A stretch of 64,000 nt of DNA from NCBI GenBank assembly GCA_963693285.1, contig OY848930.1:3224001-3288000 (forward strand). Reading direction: 5' to 3'. The DNA comes from Xestospongia muta (taxonomy: Eukaryota > Porifera > Demospongiae > Haplosclerida > Petrosiidae). Below, piece by piece: positions 33,007 through 46,636 of the stretch; the first letter of the stretch is position 1; each line of letters begins with the position of its first letter. The position numbers and the translations under genes were made by a program. A model generated the notes under the pieces. That model did not search any database, was not told the origin of the DNA, and saw nothing but the letters and a program-made list of their open reading frames with translations.

Positions 33007-33780
33007 AACAATACCAAATCAAAGTATGATAATATTAGTATTATGATATGGGCGACAGACGGTATGTTATAGGTGTCACACTGACTCACCTCGTAACTTT
33101 TATAGTCTTTAAAAAATGAATCATATAGCAGCTATATGATCAAAGATACTACAGTCCAGTATTGGTAGAGTCAGTTTAGATCTCAAGTGTCGCTTCCTAT
33201 CGCTCACTTCAGCAAAGAAGGTGTGTAGGTGAACTCATCAACTCGGTTTAAAGGTTAGGGGCTTGGCTAAGCAGCCACAACATCCTGCTTGCATTAGTGA
33301 ATGCCGATTACTATCCTAATATTTGTTTTTCGTATAAGGAACGCGCACTATTTTAATCCTTTATCCCTGGTAGGTAGAATTCTTTAAATGGATGATCATA
33401 ATGTTAATTTGCTAATTCTATAAGTATTAATTTTGTATCTTCATTTTATTATAATTGTTATATGGGCTTTTCAATAACTCTGTCAAAGTTACCAGCACAT
33501 TCCTAAGGTACTAGATAACCATGCCTTATTAAATATTTGAACAATTCTTCCTACACATCCTTACAACAGTAAATAGTAACAATCTTGGTGAATATGATCC
33601 AGTAAGCAGCACATACAAGTAACAGATACTGACATAGATATCTTAAAAATGATGTTAAAGGGTTTGTTATAATAGTAGAGATTGCAGGCACATCTTACTG
33701 TGTATAGATAATTATAATAACAAAAAGTAGATATTTGATTATTACAATCCAATCTTTAATATGAAGGTAATAATAAGGTA
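33007..33780. other. Spacer, no gene seen
   Basis: No family signature. The 33.1-33.35 kb part is less AT-rich and unique in the window. Confidence 0.4.
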
Positions 33781-36545
33781 TAAAAAATTGGGTAAACGAT
33801 TTCTACTGATCTTCCTTCTTTCTCAGATACTTTCATAGACCTATTAAATTTATGAGCAAATTCTTGAGAAGTGAACTGACCACCATTGTCTGTAACTAGT
33901 TGATTATGTAAACCATAAGAAACACACATAAGAATTTTAACAATCTTAATACATATATTTCAGGCCACTTAGAATGAGCATCTACAAGAAGAAAAACATA
34001 TGGCCTTGAAACAGTCCAGCGAAGTTTGCATGAACTCTTTGCCAAATGAGCCTTGTGTAGTTTGGTTAAGATACATTCTTGCAACTTAGTAGGAATGACA
34101 ACACAAATTCCCATGGGAGACAATTATTCTCAATAATAAATTCATCTTCACTATTATAAAACCGCTTAAGATTATTATCAAATTGGAAGGCCAACTTGAT
34201 TTAGTATAACGGAAAACAAGACCTAATACTATGTCACAACGAATAGCTTGTTGTAATTCTGTTCCTGCCACAGACAATGAATCAATTTGCTTTATATTAA
34301 AAATTGTTGGTTCTAATGAAACAGTTATGTTAAAGAGTGTTGCTAGAGGTAAACATGATAACATGTCATCATTACTATGTGGACTGGTGGAATGATATTG
34401 TACATAGTAATTCTATTATACCGATAACAAAATAGCCAATCTCTGGAGCCTAGCAGCTGCTAAAGAAGACATCCCGTTTATTGGACTGAATAGTAAGGTT
34501 AGTGGCTTGTCATCAGTTATAATTGTAAAATGTCATCTGTATAAGAACTTGTGAAACTTTTTGATACCGAAAATAAGGGATAAAGCTTCCTTATCTAGTT
34601 GGGAATAGTTACGTTCACTTGATGATAATGTACAGGAGGCAAAAGCAATAGTTTTTTTCTAGTCCATCAGGCATGATATATGAAATGACAACACCAATAC
34701 CATAGTTCAATGCATCACCTGCTAAAATAATTGGCAGGTTTGAGTTATAGTGAACTAAAACATCAGAATCAACTAAGAGGGACTTCACTTTTTCAAAGGC
34801 TTTCTGACAGTCATAAGACCACTTCCAGTTAACATTATTACATAAAAGTTGATTAAGAGGATGGAACACTGAGGCTAAATTACAAATAGATTTACTGTAG
34901 TAAATAAGTAAACCAATGAAGGATCATAATTCATGAACATTCCTAGGTGAGGAAGCATTAACAATAGCATTCAACTTACTCTTTCACATTTGGATTGGCT
35001 AGGTATTTCACTGAGTCACTTAGAAATTCACATTTGGTGCTCTCCACACTAACTCCATACAATTGTAAGCAACGAAACATTTCTTCAAGATTCTTCAAAC
35101 GGGCCTCTTCAATTGCTCCAGTGATTAAAATATCATCAATGTACATTTGGTATGGCCTCAAGAATAGAGTCCATAGTTTCTTGAAACATGGCAGGAGCAG
35201 AAGGCAGGTGCAACATCTGCTGATATGCTCTCAACAAATCCAACTTCAAAAATTGTTAACCACCAGTGAGAGTAACAAACAACTCCTCAGGAGTAAGAAG
35301 AGGGTGTTGGTAAACAATTAGAGACTGATTAACTGTGACCTTATAGTCACCACATATTTGGATTTTGCCATCTTTCTTAGGGACTGGTACAATAGGAAGT
35401 ACCCAATCACTACTTGTAACTTTCTCAAAAAATCCAACATTGACTAATCTATCAAGTTCTTCATTAATCACTGCCTTGAGTGCAAATGATACAGAACGAG
35501 GACGACATAAACAAGATTTTATGTCAAAATGTTTTAACTTAGCTTGAAACACATTGTACCTAATTTATCTTTATAAATATTACAATATTGATCAAAGAGG
35601 GGTTGTAACAATGATTGCTTGCTGACTGTAGTTGATGTAAAAATTGTCTTCCAATCAAGTCTTAATTCTTCAAGCCACTCATGACCAAGTAAATTAGGTT
35701 CATTACCTTGAATGATGTAAAGTATGAGAGACTTGCTTTGACCATTATGTTGAACACCATCATTGAACACACCTTTAATAAGGACATTGTTTCCTCAGTA
35801 TATGTTTTAAAAATACCTGGATAGTCAGAAAGAGTCATCTCTTTGTACTGTCTGAAACTATTGAAACAGACACCCCTGTGTCAATTTCTATACATAACTC
35901 GGGGACATTGACTAAAACAGTAACTGTTAATGAGTTACCAGAGTCTCTACCCATGGTGAAATTTTGCAGTTCCTGTTCCTCAGGAGGACTCATTTCACTT
36001 TGATCCAGTTTAAAGAATGATTACAATTAGGAATAGCATTTGTGGGTTGACCTTGACCTTGATCTTGTGCATTCTTATTAGTACCTTCGAAACTTGGAGC
36101 TATTTCAATTGCTTGAGTAAATGTAATGTTAACTTCAGACAATAACTACCTTTGAATTACTTCATGGTGCAGGCCACAAATGAACCTGTCCTTAAAACTT
36201 TATTGAGATATGTTTCAAAAGCACAATTTCTTGAGACTTTCTTCAATGCAGATACGTACTCTACTACAGTCTCAGTTGCTGACTGATTCCGATGATGAAA
36301 ATGAAAATGCTCAGCTATAATTAACGATTTGGGTTCAAATTGTTTCTTTAACGCAGACATCAATTCGTCATACGTCTTCTTCTGAGGCTTGGTAGGAGAT
36401 AAAATATAACATAAAATCTCATAAGTCCTCCCACCAGGCTAATAAGGCTAAGAAGTATTGCTGCCTTCTTGTTCTTAGTGACCATTAGCGTGAAGAAAAT
36501 GCTCAATTCGTTCTGAATACCCTGGGCGCGTCTTTATCGCCCCCA
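33781..36545 (-). pseudogene. Gypsy-type element C, decayed Gag-Pol
   Basis: Minus-strand order is Gag (SERIEHFLHANGH, KKTYDELMSALKKQFEPKSL), a weak protease region with EPNLLGHEWLEELRLDWK, RT (VPKKDGKIQICGDYKVTVNQ; YIDDILITG at about 35135 intact), RNase H (AFEKVKSLLVDSDVLVHYNS, YSQLDKEALSLIFGIKKFH), an integrase zinc region remnant and VTDNGGQFTSQEFAHKF. It ends abruptly at 33781. Stops and shifts are common, and I found no LTRs. It is the oldest-looking Gypsy copy here and lies between the two Ig-FnIII genes. Confidence 0.8.
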
Positions 36546-37361
36546 TAAAATAATGATAAGTAACAGCATGATAAGAACATATTACATCAATATACCACAG
36601 GGAGAAACAGTAAAACAATTTGGATAACTATTGTAGACCTAAAGAGAAGGAACCACTAAATGCAGAAGACAATATGGAATTCCAACTGTAAAGGAACAAT
36701 CATTGCAGAGAGGTTGAATAAATCATATGATGTCACCACAACACTGAACAGATCAGTAATTATGAGGAATTGAAGACATAATATTAGTAATCCTCTAGAG
36801 AGTCCATCTGTTATTTATTAAGTACCTCAAGGCCAAAGTATTGAAGAAATGTAAATCCTAATCATAATATTGGAGACACCATTACTAGAAACAGCAGAAC
36901 ATCAATCCCAACCACCCATATGGTATAAACCAGCCTGGACTTAAGAACTGTCTACCTCTTAGAATGGGAGACGTGTACAAGAGTATATATTTAATATTTA
37001 CATTGTTGTTGTTTTTTATTTTATAATTATTCATGATTTATCCTCATGTTGAATCAAGTATATATCTGTTGGGTTTACAAGTCTTTTATTGAGTAATAAA
37101 CCTTACAATGCAGGTCAGTGCTGATATTTGGAGGCAGAAGAGTATAATATTGATTGATTTTAGTGACTCAGATCATTAATTGTAATAGTTTGACCTTCAT
37201 CATTAATTTACTGAAAGTGCATGCATGGCTTAAAGTTATCATTACTATAAAATTAACTATATTATACATAAGAATTATTAAATATTGTGACTTCACAGCA
37301 AAATGTAATAGTCAAATGAATTTCAATGTTTGAGTGCTAAGCAACTCATATATGCTTTGCT
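36546..37361. other. Spacer, no gene seen
   Basis: No recognisable gene or element end, although the first 100 bp may belong to the 5' untranslated region of Gypsy C. Confidence 0.4.
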
Positions 37362-39643
37362 TTATTTTATGTGTACTTGTTCATATGCAGTGTTCATCTC
37401 TAACTCAATTATTTGTTGATGTGAGTGAGGTAAATCATAAATTATGGCAGGTTCTTGAGCAAAACTATTAGCTATTTTTTTCCTTCCTTTAATACAGATG
37501 CAGAACATCCCACTAGTAATTAGAGCAGTGATTACTGCTGTGAAAAATGCAGTGATTGGTACAGCAATAAAAACTAAAGAAAAAAGTAATATTTCTTTTA
37601 CTTTGTATTATAGTTCTTACAACTTAGCAACATGCAGTCACATTCTGGAAATTTTTGAAAGGTACTGCCTGTGCATAAGTGACAGCTATATTGTAGACTG
37701 TGTGATTCATTTAAATTAGAGATCACATTTGCACCTATTAATGAACATTTCATTAAACAAAAACTTAATAGTAATTATACTTGAATAAGATTCCATTGCA
37801 CTCTCCTGCTCTGATGATACAACATCATCAATAGTCATACCTGTAATATAGTATATATTATAATAAGTACTGAATACATAATGCAAGGATACTTACAACC
37901 ATATGTCAGAGTACTGTCAACTGATGATGCTAAAGTGTTACAAATTGTTCACATATACACATTTTAGTCATATATAAGTAGACTATAGCCCAAAGTATAC
38001 ATAGTATTATGTGAAATCTGTCAGTAAGTTTGTCAAACATCATACTAAATTGGTGTACAAGTATAAAAATGCAAAAAATGAAACAAATTAGAAGTTAGCA
38101 GCAATGGCAAAAATGAGCCAGGCAATAACATCATAAAGAAATTACATCATATACCTCAAAGCTACAAAGCAATATGGTAGTCATGTACTTTTATGCTGTC
38201 ACCATTGCTGCTACCATGTTTATGAATTTTAATTGGATTGATACCAAAACACCCCATTTCTGTCCCTACATAAAAGTACTATTACCACATGCCTAATAAG
38301 AACTATCAACATGATGATTTTCACCTTTTATCTCCTCATAAGAAGGTAACCAAAAAATGGAAGACAATGAAGTACCTATGTTAGTATAAAATTCTATGGC
38401 TAAAATATGTTGAAATAGCTGACTTGATGTTAGTACTACTGATGTATCAGCTGAAGATTGCATCATAAAAACTACTACTATAAAATTATAAATACAATAA
38501 TTATATAATTATACATGTATACCATCAATTGTAACTCCTGGTCCTTGTCCAACCACATTTTCAGCTATTACAGTCACACTGTAGTTATTACCATAACTAA
38601 TACCAGTGACAATGAGATGTGTTATATTATTAGTAATATCATGTATTATACTGCCATCAGATGTAGTGAGATTGTGATATATATGATAATGTGTGATTGG
38701 AAGTTTCAGAGAAAAGGCAGGGGGCTAAAAGGATACATCCATACTTAAAAGTTCAATATTAAAAGATATAACTTACCAGCCACTGAATTGAAACAGTTGT
38801 TAATAGTTCAACAGAATAGGTGATATTAACAACAGATTCTGGTACTATATGAATGCAAATTACTTCAAATTAATCAATACAATAGTTTTCTTACCATCAA
38901 ATACAAGATAAATTTTCTGACTATTACTTCCAATCCTACCAGCATGATCAATGGCTTTAACAGTAAAAGAATAGTTATGGGCTTTTGCTAGTCCATACAC
39001 AAAAAGAGATGTGGCATTGTTAGTTGTGTTGACTGATGTCACATTATTATGTGTTTCACTGACAACAGTTACAATATAATGATTTATACACTGACTACCA
39101 GTAACTGGAGATATCCATGAAACTACTACTGTGTAATGAGTAGTGGCTATAATCCTGAAGTTTAAAGGAGCTGTGGGTTCACCTATTTATTATATATGGA
39201 TCATACATAGCTTTAAAATAGATCTTATTAAAAATATCTTACCGATAGTTGTTATTTTACATGTTTTAGTATTACCTCCAGCTTTACATTTGACTTGTTT
39301 ATTATGTAGAGAAACAGTAGCAGTAAAAGACAATGTAGAGATTATGTTGTTGTTCTGATATGACACAAACTGTGCAGTAAATGGGCCATTGGTATCAGTT
39401 AGTTGGTAAATATAAACTTGTAACAATGCTCCACTCATGGAGTTAGGAACAGTCCATGTTATCAAGTTAGCTTCCTTACCAGTACAAGTATATACCACAT
39501 CATCGTGCAGACATACATCATAACATGGAAATATCACTTCAGACAGACATTGGCCTATAGGATACAAATTAAAACAGTAACATGTCAATTAAAATAACTC
39601 AATAATATTTACCTACAATAGCCACAAATAGAAGTAGATACAT
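37362..39643 (-). CDS. Ig-FnIII-FnIII receptor-like protein 2, seven exons
   Basis: Exons 39643-39613, 39554-39243, 39182-38895, 38844-38777, 38724-38523, 37840-37781 and 37573-37362 have GT-AG borders and sum to 1173 nt, giving 390 residues. The layout is: signal peptide MYLLLFVAIVG; Ig-like domain to about 114 (VVYTCTGKEANLITWTV, KQVKCKAG); FnIII from 115-210 (PTAPLNFRI, VVVSWISPVTGSQCINHYIV); second FnIII 211-300 (YGNNYSVTVIAENVVGQGPG); short juxtamembrane exon; strong membrane segment about 321-347 (FIAVPITAFFTAVITALITS); and a 43-residue tail KGRKKIANS... containing IIYDLP and TAYEQV before the stop. TAYEQV fits TxYxxV. This suggests a phosphotyrosine-signalling surface receptor, which is an inference. 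Confidence 0.8.
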
Positions 39644-42244
39644 TTTTCAAACTTGTTGCCCCTCTATAAGACAAGAAGCTCATTTGATGTTATGTCAATG
39701 CATTATTTATTATTGTCCTATGATCAAAGCTCTGTGTGTAATAATCTTGCATCCATAGTCATAGCAAAGTTCATTTCATTTGACACACAATTTACATAGT
39801 TAAATACTTTTTACACAGGAATGTTATTCCAATGTTGATTGACATCTAATCATATTCTGAGTAACTTATACTATATTATATAATACTATATTTATTGTAG
39901 TATTTACTAATAAAATAATCTGAGGTGTATTAAAACTGATGCTTTAGTGAGTGTCTTTCTCATACCCAATCACATAAAAATATCTTTGGCATAATATGAT
40001 GTGTAGTTTTAGCCAGAAATAGATATTGGTATATAGTACCCAAGTTAGTCATTTGTGTTTATATCCACAATATAGTTTAAAAGTAATCACAACTTGATCC
40101 TAAATCCTAAACTCTATGGATATTTACATTGACTTATTTTTACCACAAAAGGCGCTTTATTTCCTAGAAGCTGAAGCTGGACATCCAAGGGCAGTAGAAA
40201 ATGAGTGGAGACAATTGCACTTCAAACATAAATATATATATATATAGGACAAAGTCCCCCTACCAATAACAAGTGTTACTCATATTAATTATTCTATATG
40301 CTACATTGTAATACTGTAAAGGATCTGTATAACTTACAGTGTTAACACTAATAAACAAGTTGAGATCTTTGAAAGCTTTCTGCTAGTAGTGTTAAGGTTA
40401 CTTGATCATCAGGTCGTGCAACTTCTTAGGCGTGGTTAATAATAAAAGGGTTAAAAAATATTATTTTTAACCCTTCAATGAGGAAACTATGAAGTCTCGG
40501 GGTGGGATTTACGAACATTATAAAAGTAGTATATTGCTTAATAAATTGGAAAGGCGAAATGAATATCCACTCACAGCTTCCATACAAAGTTTATCACCTC
40601 CAATCTATTAAGTGTTATTCACAATAACAAAGATGCCCTTACTGTGTGGAAAACACAATGACTAGAAACAATGCAATGGATACAATTTAATGTGCAATAG
40701 ATGAATATACATATAGGACTAATGAGTGTGTATCTACGTCTAAGAACTTGATACTATATACTTGCTGGTCTGGAATTCAATTTACTTTCAAAAGGAAGAT
40801 ACACAGGCGTAAATCTTTCTTTCCTCTCATGATGATCATAATGCTTGTTTAGATGACAAATTTTAAGAATTTCAAGTGGCAAAGGCATACAGTACAGCAC
40901 ACAAAGCTTGACATCTTGAATGACCAGCTTAGAACTGAATTTTTTTAATATTAATTGGACATATAAAAGGGTTGTTGGAAGAAAGAAGCATTTTTCTCAG
41001 CTTTCATTGCTACAAAATAATAGCCTATGTGAAATAGAAGTAAGTCAGTATTATAATGCATCCTTTTGAATTAATAAAAGGACAAGTATTGATGCGAGCA
41101 TTATCATAGAAGAATGCCACAATTATTTAAAGACTCGTTTCAATGACTCTGCACCCACTAAATATACCAAGCCTGAGACACAGTTCCAATCATGATACAC
41201 AATATTAGATGATTGCATTTTACAAGAAGTTGTCAGACTGCATATGAAATGAAAAATGGTAAAGTCTAGCGATGGTTTTACTGTTCTAGTTATCAAGTAT
41301 GGAAGGCTATTAATGACCCAAAATTCCAAATAATTTTATAGTGCACCCAGATTTTCCATTTAAATGAACAATTTAGTTTTTATGTCTGCAAAATCTCATT
41401 ATTATATTGTATCCAAATTTGCCTCACTGATATTAATTTACTATTGAGTCACCTTGGCTTGATATTAAAAAACATATTAATTATTTTTTATAATGACAAG
41501 GTATTTTTTATTATTAATGCATAGTTAAATTTCTGTGTGATTAATTATCATATACACATATCATTAAATCTAGCAAAATAATGTTTCATATCACAAATAA
41601 TCTTAATTGGGCAGCAAGATCTACTCTCATATTAGAATGTGGGGTCAAGTGGATGTATTCATATTTGAGTTTATGTTGAGTTGACAATCCACTAAATTCT
41701 GTGCTTTTTTGATAGAAGTGAGACAAAAGTTTCCAGGATATAGGTTGACCATTTTTCTGTTGAACAAGGAAATTTATTTAACATTATATATGGATGTAGT
41801 ATATACACTTACACAGAGATTTCTTATTGGATTGTCCAAACAGTTACAAGTAGTTTTAAGGAGATGTGGTGTGTCTGAAATGAAGTATATATACTGATCA
41901 CTTAAACAAGAATGCTACTACTCTAATATCTATGGTCAAATTAAAATATATCTTCAATCAACAATGCTACAACAGAGACTTGACAATTTAACTTTTTTTG
42001 TACTTAGAGAGAGATTTTTCTTCTCGTTTATAGGACAGCTTATAATTAGATCACTTAGTCGTAGAATTTGCAAAAAGCCATGGAAACTCAAAACTCTTAG
42101 CCTAACTATATTAGTTAATACAATTATATCATAATATTTAAAGAAGTTAATAAGCTAGTTGATTAACCACAGTTAATGAAAATAAGTAATAGTTAGAGCC
42201 CTATGCGAGGTTATTTAGTTGTTAGTAACCCGAGAATTCCAAAT

Positions 42245-42330
42245 AATGCCCGAGCCTGCGGCTCGGGCTTTATTTTATTTTATTTTATTTTATTATTTTA
42301 TTATTTTATTATTTTATTATTTTATTAAAC
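42245..42330. repeat. GC hairpin followed by (TTTTA)n/(TTATT)n repeat
   Basis: CCCGAGCC-TGC-GGCTCGGG forms a perfect 8-bp stem, followed by an ATTTT-type repeat of about 60 bp. It resembles a bacterial terminator by chance. In this genome it is more likely the 3' tail of a short retroposed element. Confidence 0.6.
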
Positions 42331-43259
42331 CTTAAGGTTTAATAATGAACACTTAATAACTCTGCCTAGTTACCCATATAATCCTGTATACGTCTATGTT
42401 TATGAAATAATCATATGTAAGTCATCTCTCTCTCTTCTTTGTAATCTAAAGACAATACATGTATAAAAAAACAAAAATATACAATAGAACAATAGCATTA
42501 CAGACATATTACTTTTTCAATAGTCCAATGCAATATCAGTGTTGAGGATATGTCCATAAGTTTCACTGACTGTAGAAATCATATGCTGGTCATGTAGTGA
42601 TCATTGTAACCGTACTTATTTAACAAAAGATCCCAAGTCATTTCTATAATCAACATACCAAGTTTCAATGAGAAAATAGAGAGTATGATGTGCATAGTAT
42701 ATAACTCACACACACAATAGTAATGATGTTTATGTTACATAAAGTGACTAAATTATACTACCTTTATTCCTGAATTTTTCACATCAATGTAATCATCAAA
42801 ACAAACACAGTAAACAACCTAATTACTCATTATATACTCACCATATAATTTGTTGCTTTGAAATATAACAACAAATGATTTAGTTAGTAATTGATATGAA
42901 TACTAGATTCCATTGTAATTCATTAATGTAATTATACAAGCTACAAATTAGTTCCTAAAATAACTAAATAGTTTTTTGTTGAATTAACAGACTACAGTTA
43001 AAACGTAGACATTAAATTAACTTATATAGTTACAATATATTGGTGTATTTTATTTTATCCATGCTATTATAGTTTGTAGGGATGCTAGATTAAAGACTGT
43101 ACACTAGTCTATCTTACATACAAATATTAGCTTTTTTTAATAATCTCATGTATAATATATCATTACGTGCTCTTATACTGTCATTAATGTAAGTAGTTAC
43201 AAGTCATCTATTATCAACATGATTAGTACATATAATAATAATATCTGTATAATTGTGTG

Positions 43260-43640
43260 TTGATTTCAGTATTATGTCTCTACATCTTAACATTATAGCT
43301 GACAGGTTGTTGTCATATATAGCAGATGTTTACTGATGACTTAATAGAACATGACAATATTTCTAATCATAGTAACATCTGTATAACTGTGTCCAAAATA
43401 TAAGTAGATGTGTCTAGTTAGTTTTGATTCCAATCTGTCAGTTGAGCTATGTCCAGATCTCTACTGTTAACACATTATAACTGGCTGGTTGTTGTCATAG
43501 CAGAAGTATATTGGTAACTTAAATAGAACATAAAAGAATACTTCTAGTCATAGTAACATCTGTATAAGTCCTAAATATATGTGTTTTTATTCCAATATGT
43601 CAGTTTAACTATATCTCTACATATTTACCTGATAAGTCAG
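43260..43640. repeat. Triplicated ~130-bp upstream module
   Basis: Three diverged units contain TAACATCTGTATAA, then a TCTAGTTAGTTTTGAT-type stretch, then CAGTT..CTATGTC/TCTCTACAT. The module precedes the pseudogene at 43742. Related units precede the intact gene (56491-56594) and lie at 25018-25135. Confidence 0.6.
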
Positions 43641-43741
43641 TACATCGCTATACATTGTGGATCATTTAGTTAATTTATAGCTACTATAACATAGATTATA
43701 GACTACACAATAGTCTGTTACATATAAAATATTAGATATTA

Positions 43742-46450
43742 GATTTTCAAGTCAAAGTACACTAATTGATTATAGTTTAGGTAATGGTGGAACAGTATCA
43801 GGAAATATATTAGTAATATTTTATAATGGTATGGTCAACTCTCAACTGTCACTGACAGATACTAATATATATAATGGATATCTTCTTCCGTCAACAAATC
43901 AACTTTGTGTCAAACATGTTCTTTTAGCAGTACAAAAGAATTGCCAGTTTTGACACCAATTTCTTTAAATATGTCCATATAGTTGCTTGTGATTTTGGAG
44001 CTAGTACGGCAACAGAGTTTACTCATATCAAATATGGAGGAGGATTCTGTCTCAATATTTTTGAATTTTGTGGAGCTAGATCAATTGTCTTGCTACTTAA
44101 AAAAGTGCAATACAGAAAGATATGCTTACAAACCTACTGAACCTAGATATGGCCTTTATGCTTTTGTATCAAACTCTGTTTTAAGAGACAATAATATATT
44201 TATAATATAAGATGTTGAAATAAGATCAAATCTTCAAGGTCCTGCTAGTTATACACTATATTCTACAATTCCAGGTTCAACATTAATTAATTGGAACAAT
44301 GTTACATTTAGAGGCAATAGAAAATAAAGCTCCAATTATGGCAGCATATAAGAGCAATATATACACATGACAGGACAACTATTGTTTAGAAAGAATACTG
44401 GTACCATGGGAGCTGCCACACAGCTATCTTCCTCATTTACTATTCTTCATGAACCACTGATTGCTACATTTCTTGACAATAGTGCTTTATTATTATGGTG
44501 GAGCTATATATGCTGATAATGTAGTGATCCCTGGTCATCATAGATGTGTAATACAAATTAACACTAACAAAACAGACCTACACAATATAAACATCATATT
44601 GAAATTTAAAGGGAATATAGCAGGAGTTGCAGGAAACAACATTTATGCTACTCATCTTTATAACTGTTCCATTCTTTATCCACAACATGATAAGTTTGAA
44701 TTAGTCCACGTTGACTGGAAATCAATTGCACAGTTTGATACACCAAACTCTCTCAATAATGAATTGGAACCAATGTCTCTCAACCATTCAAAATATGCTC
44801 TTGTCATCTTAACTACAATACAAATAAAGTAGTCAAAAACTGCTCTCATTTGTATGTTATTCCTAATATTATTAGCACTTATGCTGGTAAGACTGTGACA
44901 ATAATATTGTGTGCTGTAAATGATTATGGTGCCATTGTTTACTCATCTGCTGTTCTTTCTATTACAATTATCACCATAAATTGTCAGAAAATGTATTTTG
45001 TTTTAAAGCAAGGACAAACACTTGTCCTTTGTCAGGAAATAACTGTACTCAAATACATTACAATGTCCTTAGTAAACTAGGTGAATTCAAACATGGAAGG
45101 CTTAACATTGCCTTTTGGTAATAAAAGCAATTTGGGATTTGCCTCAGTTTGTCCTCCTGGTAACTGTAAAACTGACACTCTACTATTTAATGTGACAGAT
45201 CCCTTCTCTATTTGTGAGTCTAGTAAGATGGGTATTCTCTGTTCACAATGTCAACATAATATAAATGTTGTATTTGGTAGTACAGAATGTAGACTATGCT
45301 TTCATCTATGGTTAATTACAATAGTGGAATATGCTTTATTTGGTGTGCTACTGGTAGCAATAATGCTTGCATTACCTCTGATTATATCAGAAGGACCATT
45401 AGCTGGTATTATAATAGCTATGAATATCACTTCTGTTTCAACTATTGACTATTTGGATAGTAACAATTGGTTTGTATACACTGTTAGAGTCTTTGTTTCC
45501 CTCATGAACCTTGATGTAGGTTTTCCAATGTGTTTGTACAATGGAATGACACCAACTGTTAAAACTGCTATACAATTTGTTTATCCAGTCTACTTGTTGG
45601 TTTTAATAATTGGATTCATCATATTCAGTCATTGCTCAACTAGAACCTCAAACAGAACAGCAAGTTATTCTGTCCAAGTCCTGGCTAGTCTCATCCACCT
45701 CTCCTTCTCCTAAGTTCTCATCACTTGTATAGACATCATAGCTTATGTTCGTCCTCGCACATTAAAAGAAGGAACAATGATAATATGGTATGGTGATGGT
45801 AATGTTCAATATCTCTCCAGTCCTCAACATATTGTTCTGTTTACTGTAGCAGTGATAAGTTTGTTGTTGTACATAGTGCCTTATATATTGTTTGTTACTT
45901 TGGGCATATAATGTATGAGATGGAGATGTGTAAATAAGTACTTGTGTCCATTTCTAGAGGCTTTTCAAGGTCGTTACAAACAAGGACAAGGTTACTGGTA
46001 TGGAGTGAGGATGACAGCTGTTGTATATGTCTATTTGATGTGGGCAGTCTTTAGAGGATATAATTTTAACCTAATGTTGTTCATGCAACTAACACCAGTT
46101 ATTATATTGTGCATCATCCAGGCATCTCTTAAACCATTTCGTAGTTCCAGGTTAAACCACATTGATACATTTTGTTTGGTATTGTCTACATGTCAACTTC
46201 AGTCAGCTCTTGTATTTGGTGGTGGGTATTACTGGTTGTCTTTTTGATTGCTTCATTTAACTACATAATTCTTATTTTATTAATGGTTGTGATGGAATGT
46301 CAATGTTGGCAGAAATTGAAATGCAAAATGAGAAGAGATAGAAGCCGTGGTTGTGGTCATGTGATTATCCCAATGGATGAAGAGGATGATGAAATGAGAC
46401 AAGCTCTTTTACTGATAAAGTTTAGTCATATCCTCAGTTATATGTATTAG
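43742..46450 (+). pseudogene. Beta-helix/multi-TM paralog, decayed copy
   Basis: It aligns with 58310-61300 of the intact gene at high identity but lacks the first 280 residues. Frameshifts occur near 43910, 44120, 44320, 44490, 44830 and 45000. A deletion at about 45108 removes about 185 bp (equivalent to 59725-59910), and a TAA at 45711-45713 ends the frame at FSFS. Later frames (45915-46247, 46172-46450) carry the last membrane spans and the tail DEEDDEMRQALL. AATAAA at 46513 may be its old polyadenylation signal. It may still be transcribed but cannot make the full protein. Confidence 0.9.
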
Positions 46451-46636
46451 ATTAAGTTTGTATGTATAATTTTGTAGCTTAGATATAATAATGATTGTTT
46501 GAAATTTCATAAAATAAATTCATGAGTAGTGAATATCTACAAACTCATTACATTTTGTCTGACCTAGTTTCTAATTCAGTTACACAACCTCTACAACACA
46601 ATTAAAGAATTGGAATTAATAATTGTAGTTTATTAA

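Larger units (their letters stand above)
39644..43741. other. 4-kb AT-rich intergenic region
   Basis: No gene is recognised; the few short frames (41123-41329, 41709-41897) have no motif. It contains a near-palindrome at 40446-40475 (AAGGGTTAAAAA arms), a hairpin plus pentamer repeat at 42245-42330, and upstream-type repeats at 43260-43640. Confidence 0.5.

Noticed and set aside
42245..42275. Rho-independent terminator
   Set aside because: The hairpin plus T-rich run looks right, but the window is animal DNA with introns, so a bacterial terminator makes no sense; the T run is a pentamer repeat.
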